Origin: Lepidodermella squamata
Lineage: Eukaryota; Gastrotricha
Direction of reading: 5' to 3'
Assembly (NCBI GenBank): GCA_047495785.1
Contig: JBLDXI010000007.1
Span: forward strand, 1,798,001-1,862,000
DNA length: 64,000 nt
Positions 1 to 11,835 of this stretch are shown piece after piece. The notes below the pieces were generated by a model. That model was not told the DNA's origin. It made no database searches and saw nothing but the letters and a program-made list of their open reading frames with translations. Within the stretch, counting starts at the first letter, position 1; the number at the start of each line of letters is the position of its first letter. Both the position numbers and the translations under genes were made by a program.

Positions 1-1031
1 TAATTATGGTTATCATATAAAATAATCACGTTGGGACTGGGCACTATGAAATTAAAAAACATTACCATGGCTGATTAATCTTATATGCTAATTTGCTGTC
101 TTTCGTCTTAAATTTTATCGAGTAAGAAAATTAATCATCCAAATTTGCCAATCTGTAACAAGATATCGATTCTACATTTCACCAAAATATTTGCGCCAGG
201 CATAACCCTGTTTTGAGCTATTTTTGCCGTTTCCTCCACTGTGAAGTTGGCACATTTCGCGAATAAGTCACTACAGAGACCTTGAGGGAAGCGTCATTCT
301 TCATTCTAGAAAAACCGACTCTTGGACGAAGTGTCTGTGGCTCTTGAATTTCGTATGAAGCTTAACTTAATTTCGATAATTTGTTGATGGCTTGCAGTAT
401 AACTCATTCGAAGTAGTCAGCGTGCGACCCGTCATCTATTTCAATTGATATTTAGGCTTATTTCTTATTTCCGCAATGTTCAAACTCTGTTTACCTCATT
501 TCCTCATAAGTGATGCGGAAATAAATGTTGCGTCTGCCCTGAGTCCCTAGTCCGTTTTCTTTAGCTTTTAGAGCAGTGATAAACTTTTCCCACTCAAGAC
601 AAATTCCTATCGAGCATTCCCGTTTGATTGCGATTGTCGCAAACAAACGAGAACTTCAGCCAAAGAATTACCTATACAATAACAGGTCTCTCAAATTTGA
701 AGTGCAAGCTGTAAGTGCTCACTACCTTCCCTGTGACTTGGAAATTTGGGATGACTAAACAAGTTGCTTCTTCAATTTCTTGTTAGCCACAGCTATCAAG
801 GTTAATCACATTGTCAACTCTGCGGAGGGACTCAGGTTAATCCATTTCGTATCAATTTCAATTAATCCTTTCAAGTAAAGTCGGCATCACATTTTCAGGG
901 TTGAACTGATCCTACACAGAACATCTTTCATGATTAGCATATGCTTCTGAAGAGCAACTTTATTTATTACTTTGATAGAAATTATTATTAGCATCTTCAC
1001 AGTCGAGGACGAATCGCGTTCAGATATTGCC
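1..1031. other. Upstream stretch without a recognised gene
   Basis: AT-rich sequence before the first receptor gene. Only short unconvincing open frames occur (for example 576-758, which begins at a non-ATG codon). It presumably holds the promoter and 5' leader of the receptor gene starting at 1032. I see no tRNA, repeat or recognisable coding exon here. Confidence 0.5.
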
Positions 1032-3496
1032 ATGCATATTAACAGCCTTTTGGCGACCTTTTTGTTTCTCAAAAACGTCATTGCTGATAATCGGGAATTA
1101 ACAATTCTTGCGTTGATTCCATTCACAGGTTTGTGATTTCCATAAATGCCGAAAGTTGTTTTTCATTTCTTTCATCAGGTAACGATCCGAAAGATGGAAA
1201 GCTTTGCCGAGCTGGGATGGAGATAGCAATTGAGGCTGCGAACAAATCGCCCAATATACTGCCCGGTTACCGTTTATCCGCTTCATTCAAAGATGAAGGG
1301 TCCAATTCAATGCAAGCTGTGAGGCACACAGTTGAATTCATCCGATCTACTCCTTCAGCTGCACCCATTGTCGTTGGCCCTTACTTCACCCCTGGCTGCA
1401 AAGCTCTAGCAAGTTCCAGCCATCATCTCAATATGACCCAGCTTGGCGTTGGCTGCGGTGCGACCTTATTCACAAATAACCGCAAGAGCTACCCTAATCT
1501 GTACCGCCACAGAGCCTCGGCAGAACTCGATATTCCATCTCGTCTAAGTTTCATTCGCACCATTGGGAAATGGAGTAGGATCGCAATTATAACAAGTGCT
1601 GAAAATGTTTTCGACTACACGACAGCTTCTTTGTTCTCCCAGGCAGCTAGCTCAGCAGGTATCGAAGTCGCTTGGTTCAATACAGTTTCAACGGTAACAG
1701 ACGACGCGGTGGAGTCTTTGAAGCAAAGCGAGGCTCGTATTGTGATGATAGACGTCGGTAGTAGGGCTGCTTTTGTGTTCAGTGTGGTTTGCCAGGCGTA
1801 CAAGTTTGGAATAACGGGATCGAGATACATTTTCATGGCTGCTACGCAGGCTTTCGCAGATCCGAACTCATCAGTATTACCATGCTCTAGAAACATTGTA
1901 ATCGAGCAATTTCGATTTGTTTATTGGATTGGAGTTGCAACAGCTGCTCCCACAGATTTCGGCAGAACTAGCCTAGGCTACGATCGGAATAGTTTTGAGA
2001 GAACATTCGATAACTTGACCAATACCTCAAGAACACCCGATTACGGAAATCGGCATTGGTGCCACGACGCCATGCTTCAAGCAATTGTTGCATTGAACAT
2101 GTCGGAAGAGGCACTTCGTTCGAAAGATTTGAGACTATCTGATTTTGCAACCAACCCTAAAGCCGTTTCTGAAGTTGTGAACAGAAGTATGGCTTCAGTG
2201 GATCTTGTTGGCTTGAGAGTTGGCCGTATACGATATTCGTCAAGACTTGAGTTGGATAATGAGCCCCATGTTATAGCCTACTGGAATTCGAGTGGAGGAT
2301 CTTACCAGAACACTTTCTTTGTTAAGGTGGCTGATAACGTGTCTGGTCCCGGTGACAATTTTTCATCGATTTTGACTCCGCTCCTTCCAATGGCATGGCA
2401 AACTCCAGACGGTTTGCCACCTAACGACAGAGCGCTGAAAATCGTCACTACTAAGACTATTCAATTTGAGATTTTTATCTTGATAATTGTCTTGGCTGCA
2501 CTGGGGATGCTTTTGAAATTTGCGATATGGATTCACTCAATCGTGAAGCGATACGATGCTGATTTGGCTGCCTTCAAGAATGCCAGAAGAGCATGTTTGG
2601 TTGGCTTAGTTTTGATGGAGGTCTCGTCGGTTGCTTTCGTCATACCGACCAGTCTTGCGTCAGATGTGTTATGCTCTATCGGGCCCATATTAGCCGCCTT
2701 CGGAATCGCTCTGCTTCACGGGAACATATTCGGTCATCTTTTCTCAGTTCATCAAAAAGTGGCACCCGTGCATTTCGGAAAGTTCTCGAGATATTTGAAT
2801 CGAACCGGCTCTCTGAGGCAGCATTCTGACCGTCGCACGCCTCGAAGACCCGGGCCACTTACTCGAGTTGCAAGCTTGCATTACGGAAATGCGTTTGCCA
2901 CCGAGCGTCATTTTACAAATGGAACTCAACTATCCAAGCAATCTGCTCCTATAGTTGTGGATAATGTTTCCGATGGCGGGGTAGTTCTCGTGACGTTGCT
3001 ATGGCTTCTTGTCACATTTGTCATAATTTGCGCATGGGTAGGTCTAGATCCTTTGACCAAATTTCAAGTGACACTTCGAGACGGAATTCATGACGAAATC
3101 GCTGATACTGTAACTTTCGAATATGTAAATATTTGCCGTTCTTCTAAATGGTCGATCTGGTATATAGTGTTAGCTGCTATCAATTTCATCCCGTTGATAA
3201 TATCTTGCTACCTATCATACTCACTGAGGCATCTGTCAAATGTAGAAATGTCAAAGGAACAGGAAAGAGCAGTCAAGAAAGCCCGCATGGCTAGTGGAAA
3301 CTCGGTGACGCTGTATATCGCGACGACTCTCATGCTGATTGCAGTCGACGGTCCTACTACACAGCAGGCAGTCATCTCATTAGCGCTAATTGTGAACTCT
3401 TGGTCGAGCCTTGCGATATGCTTCTTTGATGTGTTTGAGTCAGCTTTCAACCTCATCTTTCGAAGACAAACACCAGACGACACTCAGCATATTTGA
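1032..3496 (+). CDS. GABA-B-like class C GPCR, copy 1 (two exons)
   Basis: Exons 1032-1128 and 1179-3496; 804 residues. The ATG at 1032 gives a hydrophobic signal peptide (MHINSLLATFLFLKNVIA), then the family block LTILALIPFTG. A 50-bp intron (1129-1178, phase 1) splits the Gly codon of FTG^NDPKDG; the reading frame then runs uninterrupted to TGA. Residues ~20-455 form an ANF-receptor/periplasmic-binding-like ectodomain (conserved Cys in GCKALAS, GCGATLF, CHDAMLQ) and residues ~460-780 form seven membrane segments. Family landmarks of GABA-B receptors are visible: ...GLDPLTKF after TM4 and the C-x(n)-W...YSLRHLS block of TM5. The second intracellular loop is longer and more Arg-rich than in the other four copies, and this is the most divergent member. 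Ligand unknown; GABA binding should not be assumed. Confidence 0.85.
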
Positions 3497-3892
3497 TGAA
3501 CTCGTCTTTATCTAGCGCATATTATTAATTTCCCATATAACTTTTAATGAGAGCATTCATTAAGAAGTCTGAACCTATTAGGACATCACGGTAATTTGTT
3601 CGTCTTTTTGTGACAAAATCTCGTTTACAGCATGGCTTGTTCGATCATGTGACTTTAATTTTGAAGAATGACGTCTGTTACCCTGCAGTGAAATCAAAAC
3701 TCTGATCTCAATACGATTACGCCACTATGCCAATTATCAAGGATCTCACGTGAGCCGCCAGACGGGGACTTTTTCTAAATAATTAAAATGATTAATTGCG
3801 AAATGCATAAGAAATATCGGCAATTAAGGATGTCCACAGAGACCAATATAAGCCAGAGGAAATTTACCACATGACACAATCCTTTGAAAGTT
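3497..3892. other. Intergenic spacer between receptor copies 1 and 2
   Basis: About 0.4 kb without a gene; it must hold the 3' end of copy 1 and the promoter of copy 2. A short ATG at 3871, out of frame with the receptor, precedes the start at 3893 and could act as an overlapping upstream ORF. Nothing else recognised. Confidence 0.5.
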
Positions 3893-6310
3893 ATGAAATT
3901 TCTTACAGCTATTATTCTGAGTTTAGCCCGCCTGCCTGAAGTCAATGGGCAGAACATAGTGAAGCCATCAACACTCTCCGTACTCGCACTTGCCCAATAC
4001 ACTGGCAATGAGCCTCAAGACGGCAGGGCTTGTGCCGCGGCTTACAGGTTTGTCGCCGATGTCGTCAACAAAAGAGACGATATATTGCCTAACTACCGCA
4101 TCGAATTCGACATTCAAGACGAAGCTGGTAGTTCTAATCTTGCATCGAGGCGGCTACTTCAATACACGCGTAACTTCGTGCCGAATGAAAACTTCACCCA
4201 ATCCCCGATCACAATAGGACCAAGTTCCTCGGTAGGATGCATGTCGTACGCATCTAGCTTGAAACCCTTGAATATGGTCTCAGTCACCTGGGGCTGTGCG
4301 TCTCCTGTTTTCTCAGGTAACAGAGTGGCCTATCCAAATATTTACAGGCAACAGTTACCAGGCGAGGTGGCTATTTACACCTGGGTGTATTTTGTTAAAT
4401 TCATCGGTCACTGGAAAAACACGGCTGTTATCTCATCGACTCGAACCCTTGATTTTCAGTTGGCAAAAACGTTTCTCGAAACTGCGGCTTCAAACGGTAT
4501 TAACGTTCGTTGGTCAGATTCATATGACACGGATATATCTGATGAAATGATGCTGTCACTCAAGGCAAGTAATTCTCGAGTTGTCGCTGTCATTCTGGGT
4601 AGGTGGATCATGCTTGCCGAGATTCTTTGCATGGCACATCGCTTTGGGATGACTGGTCCTAATTTTGTATTCCTAGCCTACACAAATGCTTACGTTGACC
4701 CTACAACCCTACCAAGAATGCTGAATCCAAAAATACAATGCTCGCGTGAAATATACCTTGAACAGCTAAAATACACGATTTTCATCGGCGGACCATCCGT
4801 TCCCATTGAAAACAACGGTTACACATCACTTGGTTACGATCGGGATGGCTTCGAAAACATGTTTGATACTTTCACAGATGGTTCCTTCAAAGGTACAGCT
4901 GACTTTCCAAATCGACACAAGTGTCATGATGTCGCACTTCAGGCTGTTCTCGCGCTGAATCGGACTGAATCAGTTCTTCAAACGTTGAACATGACCTTAT
5001 CAGATTACACGACACATCCGTATGAAGTAAGCCTAGTAGCTAATCAATCTGTTGCTGAGGCAGGCTTCTACGGAATTCAAAGAGGTTATGAAAAGTTTTC
5101 AAGCCGTCTCGAAATGGATAACTACTTCAGCTATGCTATGATTTGGTCCCGAAAGAACAACTCGCTCCAGGTTTACTCGAAAATACAAGCTGGGCGCGAT
5201 ATTTTGAGCATACCAAATTATTCAGCCAAAACAGTTCAGCAGTTTCGCTGGGGCACGAAAAACGGACAACCACCCTTAGATACAGCTAGGCGCGTCGTTT
5301 TGGTTACAGATATAGAAGACAGCTTGACTATAGCCATTTACGCCATAGCAAGTGTGGTTGCAACTTGTCAAATTAGCGTCGGGTTCTTAGCAATCAAAAA
5401 CGGACTTGATAAAAAATGCCGATGGGGCAAGGTGATTTTGCTGGTCGGCTTGCTATTCGTCGATTTGTCAGCAGCTCTATTTGCCGCCGGATTGATTGAT
5501 GACGATAACACATGCAGTCGACCTAATTTGATATCCTGCCACCTACGCATCATCTTTGCCGTAATAGGGCTGTCGCTAGTCCACGGCGTTCAACTCGCAA
5601 AATTAGCCCAATATGGGCACGCGTTGTTGGGCAAGATCAATGCCTTCGCAGAAATTGGCAAAAGCAATGGAAAATACAAATTCGTCATCGATCTATGCGC
5701 TGATAACAAGCATTTCTTGTTGCTGCAACAACTGTACAAGAGGAATCTTATGCATAAGCATGACAAGTTAAGTGCAGCGTTCAGCTTCGGTTTCACCCTG
5801 CTGAATTGTTTTGTACTAATAACGTGGTTTCTCAGCGACCCGTTAACCTTCTCCAAAAAGCGGGTCAATTTTTATTATGAGGTGGAAAACGATACTTTTG
5901 TTGCGATTGAAGAGGGCACTTGCTTGTCAAGGGATATTCTGATTTGGCTGTTAACACTAGTTGGAATTAACTGTGCTGCTCTTCTCGGTTCTGCTTTCCT
6001 CGCCTATTCTTTGCGTTTAATTTCTGCGATTCAAGGGTCTTCAGCTGTCATACCTGAACTTGATCCTATAAGAAAGTCCGTTGCTAATTCACTGACTTTA
6101 GTGGCCGGTACTATTTTGCTACTTCTTGGGTTCGATGGGCGACCAACCAGCCAGTACAGCATTGTCGCTGTGATGCTCATCGTCTATTCAGTCGCATCTT
6201 TCTCTATCACGTTTATTCCACCGTTCTTCAAACGAGCAAGTGAAGATTTGCCATCGGTCCCTAACTCCCCTGGTGTAACTCGTCGCATGGATCAGGTCTC
6301 AAATAAGTAA
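3893..6310 (+). CDS. GABA-B-like class C GPCR, copy 2 (intronless)
   Basis: Single exon, 805 residues. The start is the ATG at 3893 because it opens a clean signal peptide (MKFLTAIILSLARLPEVNG); the open frame extends three codons upstream only through a TTG. Ectodomain ~20-470 shows the family blocks TGNEPQDG, GPSSSVGC, WGCASPVFS, FGMTGPNFVF and CHDVALQ. Seven hydrophobic segments lie between ~475 and 775, with CHLRIIFAVIGLSLVHG (TM3), WFLSDPLTF (end of TM4) and GSAFLAYSLRLIS (TM5), all matching the GABA-B receptor layout. The cytoplasmic tail is only ~25 residues, too short for the coiled coil that pairs vertebrate GABA-B subunits. AATAAA lies at 6408. Role beyond membrane receptor signalling is inference. 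Confidence 0.88.
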   Translation: MKFLTAIILSLARLPEVNGQNIVKPSTLSVLALAQYTGNEPQDGRACAAAYRFVADVVNKRDDILPNYRIEFDIQDEAGSSNLASRRLLQYTRNFVPNENFTQSPITIGPSSSVGCMSYASSLKPLNMVSVTWGCASPVFSGNRVAYPNIYRQQLPGEVAIYTWVYFVKFIGHWKNTAVISSTRTLDFQLAKTFLETAASNGINVRWSDSYDTDISDEMMLSLKASNSRVVAVILGRWIMLAEILCMAHRFGMTGPNFVFLAYTNAYVDPTTLPRMLNPKIQCSREIYLEQLKYTIFIGGPSVPIENNGYTSLGYDRDGFENMFDTFTDGSFKGTADFPNRHKCHDVALQAVLALNRTESVLQTLNMTLSDYTTHPYEVSLVANQSVAEAGFYGIQRGYEKFSSRLEMDNYFSYAMIWSRKNNSLQVYSKIQAGRDILSIPNYSAKTVQQFRWGTKNGQPPLDTARRVVLVTDIEDSLTIAIYAIASVVATCQISVGFLAIKNGLDKKCRWGKVILLVGLLFVDLSAALFAAGLIDDDNTCSRPNLISCHLRIIFAVIGLSLVHGVQLAKLAQYGHALLGKINAFAEIGKSNGKYKFVIDLCADNKHFLLLQQLYKRNLMHKHDKLSAAFSFGFTLLNCFVLITWFLSDPLTFSKKRVNFYYEVENDTFVAIEEGTCLSRDILIWLLTLVGINCAALLGSAFLAYSLRLISAIQGSSAVIPELDPIRKSVANSLTLVAGTILLLLGFDGRPTSQYSIVAVMLIVYSVASFSITFIPPFFKRASEDLPSVPNSPGVTRRMDQVSNK

Positions 6311-6689
6311 AAAAATAGAGTGAGAAAAATAGAGCCAAAACTTATTTTGTACTGTACCTAGTGTGGTCATTTGATTTTATACCGAGCAACTTCTGAGATT
6401 AACCTTTAATAAAATCCGTGCAGTGACGATCAATGTTTGCAGCGGGAAGTTACTTATCCCATTAGAAACTCCGTAATTGGCATCCTAGTACGTGACCGAA
6501 CTTGTGTGAAACACACGAAATCATGCCGAAGACCGAGACATCATTAAGATAGTCAGCGAGATAGCTGTTCGCGTTACCACTAGCCATCAAAGCAAAGGAA
6601 TTTGCGAGAATCACGTTCTAAGCCACGCAGTTCGCATAATGCCCGGAGTTTTCTTAATGTAGGAGTCATTCCTGTTTCTTGCTTTCGAA
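6311..6689. other. Intergenic spacer between receptor copies 2 and 3
   Basis: About 0.38 kb; contains AATAAA at 6408-6413 for copy 2 and the presumed promoter of copy 3. No other feature seen. Confidence 0.5.
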
Positions 6690-9182
6690 ATGCATCGACT
6701 AACTTTCACACTTGCAATGGTGCTAATAGGCTGCATCAGTATGGCAGCCCGAGCTGAAATAAAATCTCTATCTCTAATGGGTTTAGTCCCCTTCACCGGA
6801 AGTGAGCCACAAGATGGCAAGACCTGTGCGGCCGCTATGCGCTTTGTTGTCGACAATGTCAACCGGAGATCCGATATTCTGCCGAACTACCGCATTCAAC
6901 TGGACTTGCAGGATGAAACTTTAAATTCTAATCTCGCAACGCGGCGATTAATGGACTACGTGCGATCGTTTGAATCTCCCCAGCCGTATCTGCCATCCCC
7001 GGTTACTTTAGGCCCGATTTCAACTATAGGATGCATTCCATACGCAACTGCGTTATCACATTTGAATATGGTCTCTGTAACTTATGGTTGCGGCTCACCC
7101 GTTTTTGGAGCGAACCGAAAAGACTTCCCAAACATCTATAGACTGAATAACCCCGGAGATACTGTTACCGGCTCTTGGCTCTATTATATCAAATACATTC
7201 AAAAGTGGAAAAACGTTGGATTGATAACGAGCACCAGAACCCTGGACTTCCAACTGGCGAAGAACTTTTATGAGGCTAGTCTAGCTAGCGGAGTGTCAAT
7301 ACGTTGGTCTGACTCGTTTGACACAGAGGTCAGCGATGAAATGATGCTGTCTCTGAAGAAAAGTAACGTGCGAGTCATCATGGTTTCTCTTGGCAGATTT
7401 TTCTCAAATGTTGAATTTCTTTGCGCTGCTTATAGATTTGGAATTACAGGAGCCAACTACGTATTCATAACCTATGCTGCCGCTTTCACAGATCCTTATT
7501 CCTTACCCCAAGTTATAAATCAGAAGAAAAATTGCACCCGAGATGTTGTAATCGAGCAAACAAAGTATTCTGTCTTCATCGGCACTTCTTCTGTCGTTTT
7601 GGAAAATCCGACGACGACATCTCTCGGATACACTTTGAACGAGTTCGAAAGGTTGTTTGACAATTATACAAATGGAATTTTCTGGAACAAAGCTGACTTC
7701 TTCAGACGCCATAGTTGTCACGACGTAACCTTACACGCTATTCTGGTTCTTAACAAGACTGAGAGCCTGCTGGCACAGAAAAATATGACGCTTTCTGACT
7801 ATGCTTTAATGCCGAAGCTTGTTGGTTCGATCGCGAACAAAACAGCGGGACTCACCAGCTTCTACGGCCTTCGCAACGGTTACGAGGCGTTTTCTCAACG
7901 GATGGAAATGGATAGCTACCCGAACTTTGTGGCAACTTGGTCAGGAAATGGAAGCGACATGAACTATCACTACAAAATTGTTGCCGGGAGAAATGTTGAC
8001 GTCTTGGAGAACTATTCTGTGAACATCATGAATTCTGAACTAAAATGGTTAACTAAAGATGCACGGGCCCCGAATGATATGGCGAGGAGCGTGCAAATTA
8101 TGGATGACATAACCTTTGAGACAGGTTTGTCCATAACGATAGTTGCAACTCTCATTTCGTTGGCCCAGTTCGCTGCGCTTGTCTACGTCCTAGCGAAAAG
8201 GACGAATCGAGGGATCTTTCGCGGGAAAATTTTGTCGACAGCTGGTGTAATAGTCATAAACATTTCAGCAGCTTGTTTTGCTGTTGGTTTGGTCGATGGA
8301 AATAAGGTCATTAATGGAGACAATTACGCAATATGTCGAGCTAGAATAAGTCTCCTCGTTATAGGAATGGCTCTTGTTCATAGTTCCATGGTGTTCAAGT
8401 TAGTTTTGTATGGCAACGAGCTGCTTGGGAAGATTCGAGCTTTTAAAAAACAGTACAGTAGTGGCAGCCATAGGGGAGATATGACGAATCAGCATCCGCG
8501 AATATTTCATGAAGGTCTGGCTATGGATTCAACAGCGAAATCTTATTTGCGCCAGTTGTACCCAAATTTACTCGCGAAAGCCCACGATAAGCGCACTCTA
8601 CATTCGACATTGGTCATCGTTGTACTGTATGGCATTATTCTTCTTCTCTGGTTTCTGTATGACCCAGTTGAATTTTCATCAGAGATCGTCTCTGAATATT
8701 ACGATGAGGGCGAGGACGCGTTTTTTACAGTGAAAGAAATGGCATGCTCATCGCCTCAGATTGTTGTTTGGTATGCGATTTTATGTGGTAGTCAAGGCAT
8801 TATTCTGCTATGTGGAGCTTTCTTGGCTTATTCTTTGCGATCAGTTTCGTTGATTATGAACTGCTCGCAATATATACCTGAGTTCAATCCGCTTAGGAGA
8901 GCTCAAATGATTGCTGTAACTTTATTTTATGGTACAATTTTGATACTTGTCGGTTTCGCTGGTCATTCAACAACCCAGTATTTGGTATTGTCCTTCGCAC
9001 TGCTTATTTATTCGATTTCAACGTTCTGCTTCATTTTCGCACCGGCACTTCGCTATCGTTCACACGTTACCAGAATTAGGGACGCTCGTGGATCCATCCA
9101 CCTTTCTATACCTCGTTCCAATCAAACGACCAACCTCAGTCGTAGACTATCCGGAAGCTTATCTAATAATCATAATCAATAA
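6690..9182 (+). CDS. GABA-B-like class C GPCR, copy 3 (intronless)
   Basis: Single exon, 830 residues, the longest copy. ATG at 6690 opens a signal peptide (MHRLTFTLAMVLIGCISMAARA). Ectodomain ~23-470 has TGSEPQDG, GPISTIGC, YGCGSPVFG, FGITGANYVF and CHDVTLH. Seven membrane segments lie at ~475-790, with GABA-B-type CRARISLLVIGMALVH (TM3), WFLYDPVEF and GAFLAYSLRSVS (TM5). The intracellular loop after TM3 is ~60 residues and carries a Gly/Ser/His-rich insertion. The tail after TM7 is ~45 residues, basic and Ser-rich, without an obvious coiled coil. AATAAA at 9217-9222. It is most like copies 2 and 4 in sequence, which fits tandem duplication. Ligand unknown. Confidence 0.88.
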   Translation: MHRLTFTLAMVLIGCISMAARAEIKSLSLMGLVPFTGSEPQDGKTCAAAMRFVVDNVNRRSDILPNYRIQLDLQDETLNSNLATRRLMDYVRSFESPQPYLPSPVTLGPISTIGCIPYATALSHLNMVSVTYGCGSPVFGANRKDFPNIYRLNNPGDTVTGSWLYYIKYIQKWKNVGLITSTRTLDFQLAKNFYEASLASGVSIRWSDSFDTEVSDEMMLSLKKSNVRVIMVSLGRFFSNVEFLCAAYRFGITGANYVFITYAAAFTDPYSLPQVINQKKNCTRDVVIEQTKYSVFIGTSSVVLENPTTTSLGYTLNEFERLFDNYTNGIFWNKADFFRRHSCHDVTLHAILVLNKTESLLAQKNMTLSDYALMPKLVGSIANKTAGLTSFYGLRNGYEAFSQRMEMDSYPNFVATWSGNGSDMNYHYKIVAGRNVDVLENYSVNIMNSELKWLTKDARAPNDMARSVQIMDDITFETGLSITIVATLISLAQFAALVYVLAKRTNRGIFRGKILSTAGVIVINISAACFAVGLVDGNKVINGDNYAICRARISLLVIGMALVHSSMVFKLVLYGNELLGKIRAFKKQYSSGSHRGDMTNQHPRIFHEGLAMDSTAKSYLRQLYPNLLAKAHDKRTLHSTLVIVVLYGIILLLWFLYDPVEFSSEIVSEYYDEGEDAFFTVKEMACSSPQIVVWYAILCGSQGIILLCGAFLAYSLRSVSLIMNCSQYIPEFNPLRRAQMIAVTLFYGTILILVGFAGHSTTQYLVLSFALLIYSISTFCFIFAPALRYRSHVTRIRDARGSIHLSIPRSNQTTNLSRRLSGSLSNNHNQ

Positions 9183-9644
9183 CACAAGGGCATATAACGC
9201 CGCGGAGGACCTGATAAATAAATGATATTAATACTTTTCTGCATGTTTAAAATGACCAGAAATGTTGTTCAGCCGAGGTTAAGAACGTTATTATTAATGT
9301 TCTAATGCCTGCTGTGCTGCGAATTTCAGTGACCTTTGGTAATCTGACAATTAGGATAATCTGAATTTAAACAGTGAGAGTTAGAGTTTGATTTGAAGGG
9401 CAGACAATTTTTAAAACCAAAAATTATAAAGCAATTTCCTTTCACGTCATTAAAGATTATTAAATTAATGATAACTGCAGGATATCATATTTGCGATGCG
9501 TTATAATACGCTTCCTTGCGATTCGCCAACAAGGATCGTGTGGCCACGGACATTTTGATCTGACATTTTAGTCTTGGAGGGGGTGGATCTGTTTGGCTTC
9601 AGAGTTGCAGTGAGCAACGCTCGGAACCCAAGAAAGGACGTGAC
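9183..9644. other. Intergenic sequence left of the Harbinger insertion
   Basis: Holds the 3' end of receptor copy 3 (AATAAA at 9217-9222) and AT-rich spacer running up to the TAA target-site duplication at 9645-9647. No gene recognised. Confidence 0.5.
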
Positions 9645-9647
9645 TAA

Positions 9648-9668
9648 TGGTGCTTTCACAAATGCGTC
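9648..9668 (+). repeat. Left terminal inverted repeat of the Harbinger element
   Basis: Starts TGGTGCTTTCAC directly after the TAA target duplication. All 21 bp match the reverse complement of 13288-13308; similarity continues imperfectly inwards. Confidence 0.93.
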
Positions 9669-10138
9669 GGACGGCGAAAACTTCGGTTAGCAACTCGCAA
9701 ACTTCGGAAAAGTGAAGCGAAACGTCGGACGGTGTTATCAGTGGCAATTCGGACGCGCGCGCGCAGCGAGACGTCCGACGTTCTATTGTTCTTCTCCCGA
9801 AGTTAGCGCGCATACCTCTCAACGAGCGCACGCACTTTTATATAGCGGAAAACGGCCGGGTACAGCAACTTTTTTTTCATTTCGGTCCCAATTAAAAAAA
9901 TGTTTTCAAATAAAGGTAGATGACGTAAAAAGCAACACGAGCATATATAATTTTACTATTATCGCATTTATCAAGCCAAACATGTTGTTCTATAGTAAAA
10001 ATGAAAGCAAATCAAGTCGAAGCACAGTATAAGGATGCAAAATGCGAAAATCAGAAATGAGAAAATGAATTTACATTCATGAGATGTTAATCATTTTAGT
10101 GCGAATATTAAAAATCGACAGAAACCGACTGCTGAAAT

Positions 10139-11546
10139 TTAGAATTTTCGATTCAGCATTTTTGACTGCCAGGCAACCATGCCCGATTCGGACTGGAACC
10201 AGATGGTTAAATTCGAGCGCAACTGCTGGCCGTGGTCGAAACCCTTTTTCTCGGTGACGCGAATATTCTCTGGGACGAAATTCGGAAGCGCGCCTTCTTT
10301 CTCGATCTCCTGCCACGTGTCCCACGCCTCGCGATCGCCGATGTTGTAGTTAGAAACCTCGGCCATTGCGAAATTATGAAGCGTACAGATGGCCAGCACG
10401 GCGTCTTCTGCCATTTCTGGGCTCAACTCCATCACTTTCCGAAGTAGGCGGAATCTAGCTGATGCAATGCCGAATGCGTTTTCGACGACACGCCGACCGC
10501 GAGATAAACGATAATTAAAAGTTTGCTTATTAGCCGGCAAATTTCCGGATGTTTGTCCGGGATAGGGTGAAAGGAAGTTCCAGTCTAGCCCGAACGCCGC
10601 ATCGCCAACAAAATAATGGTTCGCCTTCATATTGCCACCAGGTAGAGGAATAGACTCTGTTGGCGTGGTGTTGCTGCAATATTCCAGCAGGCCGCTATTC
10701 TTGAATACCCCGCCGTCACTGAAACGGCCGTGGGCACCGACATCGACCAGGCAGAAGCGATACTTGGCGTCAACCACCGCCATTAGCACAATCGAGTAAG
10801 TTCCCTAAAAAAATAAAAAAATAAATAAAAAAAAACCAAAAAAATTAAAATTAAAAATTTACAATTTAATTTTGAGAATATTTTTTTAAATAAAATAAAA
10901 TAAAATAAAATAAAATAAAATAAAAAATAAATAAATAAATAAATAAATAAAAATTGCTACCAACCTTATAATTATAATATTCGCTCCCAGATTTTGCCGG
11001 ACGAACGATGACGCAGTGTTTTCCGTCTACCGCGCCGCAGCAGAACGGCAAATTCCAGTACTGGCCAAACTCGGCGGCGTTCTCTCGCCACGTTTCAGCG
11101 GTGGGAGTCGGCATGTAAATTGGCATTAGGGCGGTTGAGATCGCACGCATAGTTCTTTTCAAAATCGAATGAACTGTTGCCACGCCCATTCGAAACGAGT
11201 ATGACAGGCTTGTCATCGACTCTCCAGTTGCTAAAAAACGAACGGTCAGCGCCATTTTTTCTTCGAGCGAGATGCCATGCCGGCCGAATATCGACGGCTT
11301 GGCAGTAATAGGCCGTACCAGTGCGACAAGTTTGTTGAATGCGGCAATATCGAGGCGATAATAATTTTGAAATCGCTCATTATCCATCAGCAGCTCGCGG
11401 TGTAGACAATGGAAATGACCCAGCATTGGCCGTTGCCGATTCACCGGGTGAATGCCATAACGACGCACTTTTTTCTGTGCTCGTTTTCGGCGTAAATGCA
11501 ACGCTAAGCCGATTAGAAGAGCCTTGCGTCTACGGTCGCGAATCAT
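10139..11546 (-). CDS. Harbinger-type DDE transposase (two exons)
   Basis: Exons 11546-10965 and 10804-10139; 415 residues. ATG at 11546; the 160-bp intron lies in AT-rich simple sequence and joins EYYNYK to GTYSIVLMAVVDAKY in frame. Catalytic triad of the DDE_4/HARBI1 family: Asp in GAVDGKH, Asp in RFSDGGVF, Glu in VENAFG. The N-terminal half holds a helix-turn-helix-like segment (LTVRFLATGESMTSLSYSFRM region; residues listed in short pieces: LATGES, SYSFRMG). It acts in the nucleus to excise and reinsert the element, by family knowledge together with the Myb/MADF partner encoded divergently on the other strand. No internal stop or frameshift seen. Confidence 0.92.
10804..10964 (-). repeat. 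AT-rich simple repeat inside the transposase intron
   Basis: Runs of ATAAA and AAAT units on the + strand, about 10802-10955, fill almost the whole intron. This may reflect low-complexity growth within a neutral spacer. Confidence 0.7.
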
Positions 11547-11835
11547 TTCAGGAGAAGAGAAATTAATTAAATTTTCTTAATCAGATTAGTGGCATCCAGG
11601 TGAGCGAGGCGAGGCGAGCATGACGACGAGCGTGGCGGCCGCGCATTGACGCAGCGCCTGCCGCCATCTTGGCGGTGCGCCCTTTGATTTCTCAACATGG
11701 CGTCCGAAAATGCCGCGATTTTGGGTTATTTAAACCAATCCAACATCAGCTAGGGTATCATCGCTCAACTCAAAACTCGCCGAAAACTAGACTTTCACTC
11801 AGCTTTTACTCGAATTTGGCTAGTTTTTCGTTAAA

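Noticed and set aside
10232-10447. Open frame on + opposite the Harbinger transposase
   Set aside because: Shadow of the transposase exon; no independent support.
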